From the IMG/VR virus record IMGVR_UViG_3300003314_000009, positions 1 through 24,173 of that record: DNA of 24,173 bases. One strand, written 5' to 3'. Each line of letters opens with the position of its first letter. Position 1 is the stretch's first letter. Under the pieces are notes generated by a model, which was given only the letters and a program-made list of their open reading frames with translations, ran no database searches and was not told where the DNA came from. This document shows positions 23,219 to 24,173 of the stretch, one piece after another. Made by a program: the position numbers and the translations under genes. This DNA comes from a virus.

Positions 23219-23239
23219 TCGACCGCGAAGCGATCGAAT
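23219..23239 (-). promoter_or_regulatory. Leader hairpin before the terminase start
   Basis: The minus strand pairs TCGATCGC with GCGGTCGA across a TTC loop (8 pairs, one G-U). TGTCGC follows, then the ATG at 23210. Edge positions are accurate to a base or two. Confidence 0.4.
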
Positions 23240-23251
23240 GGAAACTACGTA

Positions 23252-23268
23252 ATCGCCGTAACGGCGAT
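23252..23268 (-). other. Small hairpin at the end of the zinc-ribbon gene
   Basis: Perfect 7-bp stem (ATCGCCG / CGGCGAT, loop of 3) touching the stop codon of the 49-aa gene. No U-tract follows. It may be an mRNA-processing or stability element between the two genes. Confidence 0.35.
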
Positions 23269-23417
23269 CACGGCTCTGCTCCGACGATTAAATCTGCAAG
23301 TAACGTACCGCACTCAGCACAGGTAAATTCCTCAGAAATCCCATCGGCCTCGGTGTAGACGTAGTTATGACCGCAGTCACACGACTTTACATGTTGTGGC
23401 TTGAGAATATGTCTCAT
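23268..23417 (-). CDS. Zinc-ribbon small protein, 49 aa
   Basis: Short gene between the promoter at 23478-23491 and terminase. It reads MRHILKPQHVKSCDCGHNYV and contains C13, C15, H17 and, 16 residues later, C33 and C36 (FTCAECGTLL), a classic single zinc-ribbon layout. It ends DLIVGAEP. It is too short to be a normal terminase small subunit, but as the first gene of the packaging unit it could bind DNA or regulate late transcription. Haloviruses encode many such small CxxC proteins whose roles are mostly unknown. The ATG at 23417 is the only sensible start; no Shine-Dalgarno site is visible. Confidence 0.72.
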   Translation of the reverse strand: MRHILKPQHVKSCDCGHNYVYTEADGISEEFTCAECGTLLADLIVGAEP

Positions 23418-23449
23418 AAGAGTGGCAAGTAGAAAATTGAACTAAAACA

Positions 23450-23464
23450 AACTATATATTAGTT
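23450..23464. promoter_or_regulatory. Possible operator at the transcription start
   Basis: AACTA-TATAT-TAGTT inverted repeat about 22-28 bp downstream of the TATA element at 23478-23485, where transcription should begin. A/T-rich, so chance is not excluded. Confidence 0.25.
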
Positions 23465-23477
23465 ACTATCTACTCAA

Positions 23478-23491
23478 ACTTAAAAGTTTCG
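23478..23491 (-). promoter_or_regulatory. Haloarchaeal-type promoter for the packaging/head/tail unit
   Basis: The minus strand reads CGAAACTTTTAAGT, differing at two positions from the 14-mer at 1287 and 5026. The core lies in a palindrome, AAACTT-AA-AAGTTT (23476-23489), and exact 8-bp arms flank it: ATCTACTC (23468-23475) and GAGTAGAT (23503-23510). It begins 5 nt after the stop codon of the fibre remnant. It is the only strong promoter upstream of terminase in the window. Confidence 0.7.
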
Positions 23492-23496
23492 AATAT

Positions 23497-23646
23497 TTAT
23501 GCGAGTAGATGGATACTGTAGTCGCTCGAGGAGCCGGTCTGGTTCTCGATCTCGAAGCGTGCGTTCGTCCCATCCCAGTAGACGTTCGTGGTACCTGCGT
23601 TGCCCTCAGTCGCGCTGAACGCGCTATCAGGGTCGTTGACGAGGTG
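23497..23646 (-). pseudogene. Stranded alternative tail-fibre C-terminus
   Basis: Directly after the TAG of the right-edge fibre gene, the +1 frame is open and reads HLVNDPDSAFSATEGNAGTT, then NVYWDGTNARFEIENQTGSS and SDYSIHLLA before TAA. This resembles the end of the active frame (VQIYYDGSALVQDTNSGYDQ...YQVTLHT), so both look like versions of the same C-terminal strand. It has no start codon of its own in coding-like sequence; the nearest ATGs lie in the shadow of the active gene. Hand-counted GC is about 62% over 23581-23640, versus about 44% over 23641-24000. It is best read as the displaced old C-terminus, or as a single-base frameshift of a longer fibre. Confidence 0.6.
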
Positions 23647-23647
23647 C

Positions 23648-24173
23648 CTATGTGTGAAGTGTAACTTGGTAAGTTTGGTCGTATCCACTGTTTGTGTCTT
23701 GTACCAGTGCGCTACCATCGTAATAGATTTGGACTCCTCCACCATTCCCCTGTTCTGTGATGCTTGATCCTCCTGCAACTTTCGTCACACTTCCACTACT
23801 TCGGTCCCAGTAAAAGATTGCTGCTTGATCGAATCTGCTATCATTGAATATCAGAAGGCCACTTGGTGGGGTTGCAGTGTCGAATAGTTGTGCGCCTGTG
23901 GCATTAGCAGAGACTGTATCTGAATAGGTGAGAATACCCGATGTAACGCTATTATTATCTTTATTTGCGGTGTTCTCTAACTGTCTGTGATTATTTCCTA
24001 CAGTTGTCCCACCGTTCGGCACCTCGACGTTGCCACCCTCGTTGGCGCGAAGGATGTCTTGGGCGTTTGCATTGTCGTAAATTGTAACCCGACCACTACC
24101 CGAGCCTGATGTGAATAAATGACGTTCACCATCCTCACTCGCCGTTAGAACTCTCCCAGTAGATAACTTCAGA
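23648..24173 (-). CDS. Tail fibre protein, C-terminal part (5' end outside window)
   Basis: The frame is open from the right edge to TAG at 23648-23650, about 174 codons. It starts LKLSTGRVLTASEDGERHLF, then SGSGSGRVTIYDNANAQDIL and NEGGNVEVPNGGTTVG. The last motif is shared with the 284-aa fibre. The C-terminal 115 residues (QLENTANKDNNSVTSG to YQVTLHT) are a beta-rich head with YWD/YYDG strands, likely the receptor-contacting tip. They are encoded by AT-richer DNA than the flanks, suggesting recent exchange. If the window is a closed circle, this is the end of the gene at 1-968. It is a fragment here, so nothing can be said about its start or promoter. Confidence 0.8.
   Translation of the reverse strand, partial: LKLSTGRVLTASEDGERHLFTSGSGSGRVTIYDNANAQDILRANEGGNVEVPNGGTTVGNNHRQLENTANKDNNSVTSGILTYSDTVSANATGAQLFDTATPPSGLLIFNDSRFDQAAIFYWDRSSGSVTKVAGGSSITEQGNGGGVQIYYDGSALVQDTNSGYDQTYQVTLHT

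Noticed and set aside
23497-23778. A 93-aa gene starting at 23778
   Set aside because: Its first 40 residues are the shadow of the fibre frame; only the last ~50 residues look coding, so it is reported as a stranded C-terminus.
1-24173. Direct terminal repeats, CRISPR arrays, tRNA or rRNA genes, transposons, integrase
   Set aside because: I looked for them and saw none. The first 20 bases do not recur at the right end, and no array of spaced repeats or tRNA-like cloverleaf was noticed.

Overview
The window looks like the virion module of a myovirus-type tailed virus (Caudoviricetes) that infects a haloarchaeon. The evidence is strongly acidic predicted proteins, archaeal BRE/TATA promoters of haloarchaeal type (CGAAAGGTTTAAGT), ribosome sites matching the archaeal 16S tail (GGTGAT), and a complete contractile-tail gene order. 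Every gene I can support lies on the minus strand, so the operon reads from high to low coordinates. I see no replication, integration, lysis, tRNA or CRISPR genes.

Layout in the direction of transcription. Right edge (24173-23497): the 3' part of a tail-fibre gene, followed by an out-of-frame leftover C-terminus. A promoter (23478-23491) then starts the first unit. It encodes a 49-aa zinc-ribbon protein, large terminase, a portal-MuF fusion, two small proteins of unknown function, and a prohead protease with a nested scaffold. Decoration protein, major capsid protein, connector, a small membrane protein, an HK97 gp10-like neck protein and a probable tail terminator follow. The tail genes come next: sheath, tube, the tail assembly chaperone pair G / G-T (with a probable -1 frameshift), tape measure, a hub-proximal protein, gpD-like hub and gpV-like spike. 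A second promoter (5026-5039) precedes the baseplate wedge genes (gp25/gpW-, gpJ- and gpI-like), a small adaptor and a 284-aa fibre. A third promoter (1287-1300, identical 14-mer) precedes a 71-aa helical acidic protein and a fibre gene that runs off the left edge.

How they work together. Scaffold and capsid protein assemble a prohead on the portal. The protease clears the scaffold, terminase packages DNA, the decoration protein coats the shell, and the connector, gp10-like and terminator proteins join head to tail. Tube and sheath polymerise around the tape measure with help from G and G-T. The hub, spike and wedge form the baseplate, to which the fibres attach for host recognition.

The most interesting signals are: (1) a -1 frameshift extension of the tail chaperone carrying a two-motif DnaJ-type zinc finger; (2) a leader motif, hairpin then (T)GTCGC then ATG, at four gene starts; (3) an identical TTTGGTGAT ribosome site before four likely high-copy products, one of them a start inside the protease gene; (4) a low-GC tail-fibre C-terminal cassette beside a stranded GC-rich C-terminus; (5) window ends that join in frame, making a single 497-aa fibre if the molecule is circular.
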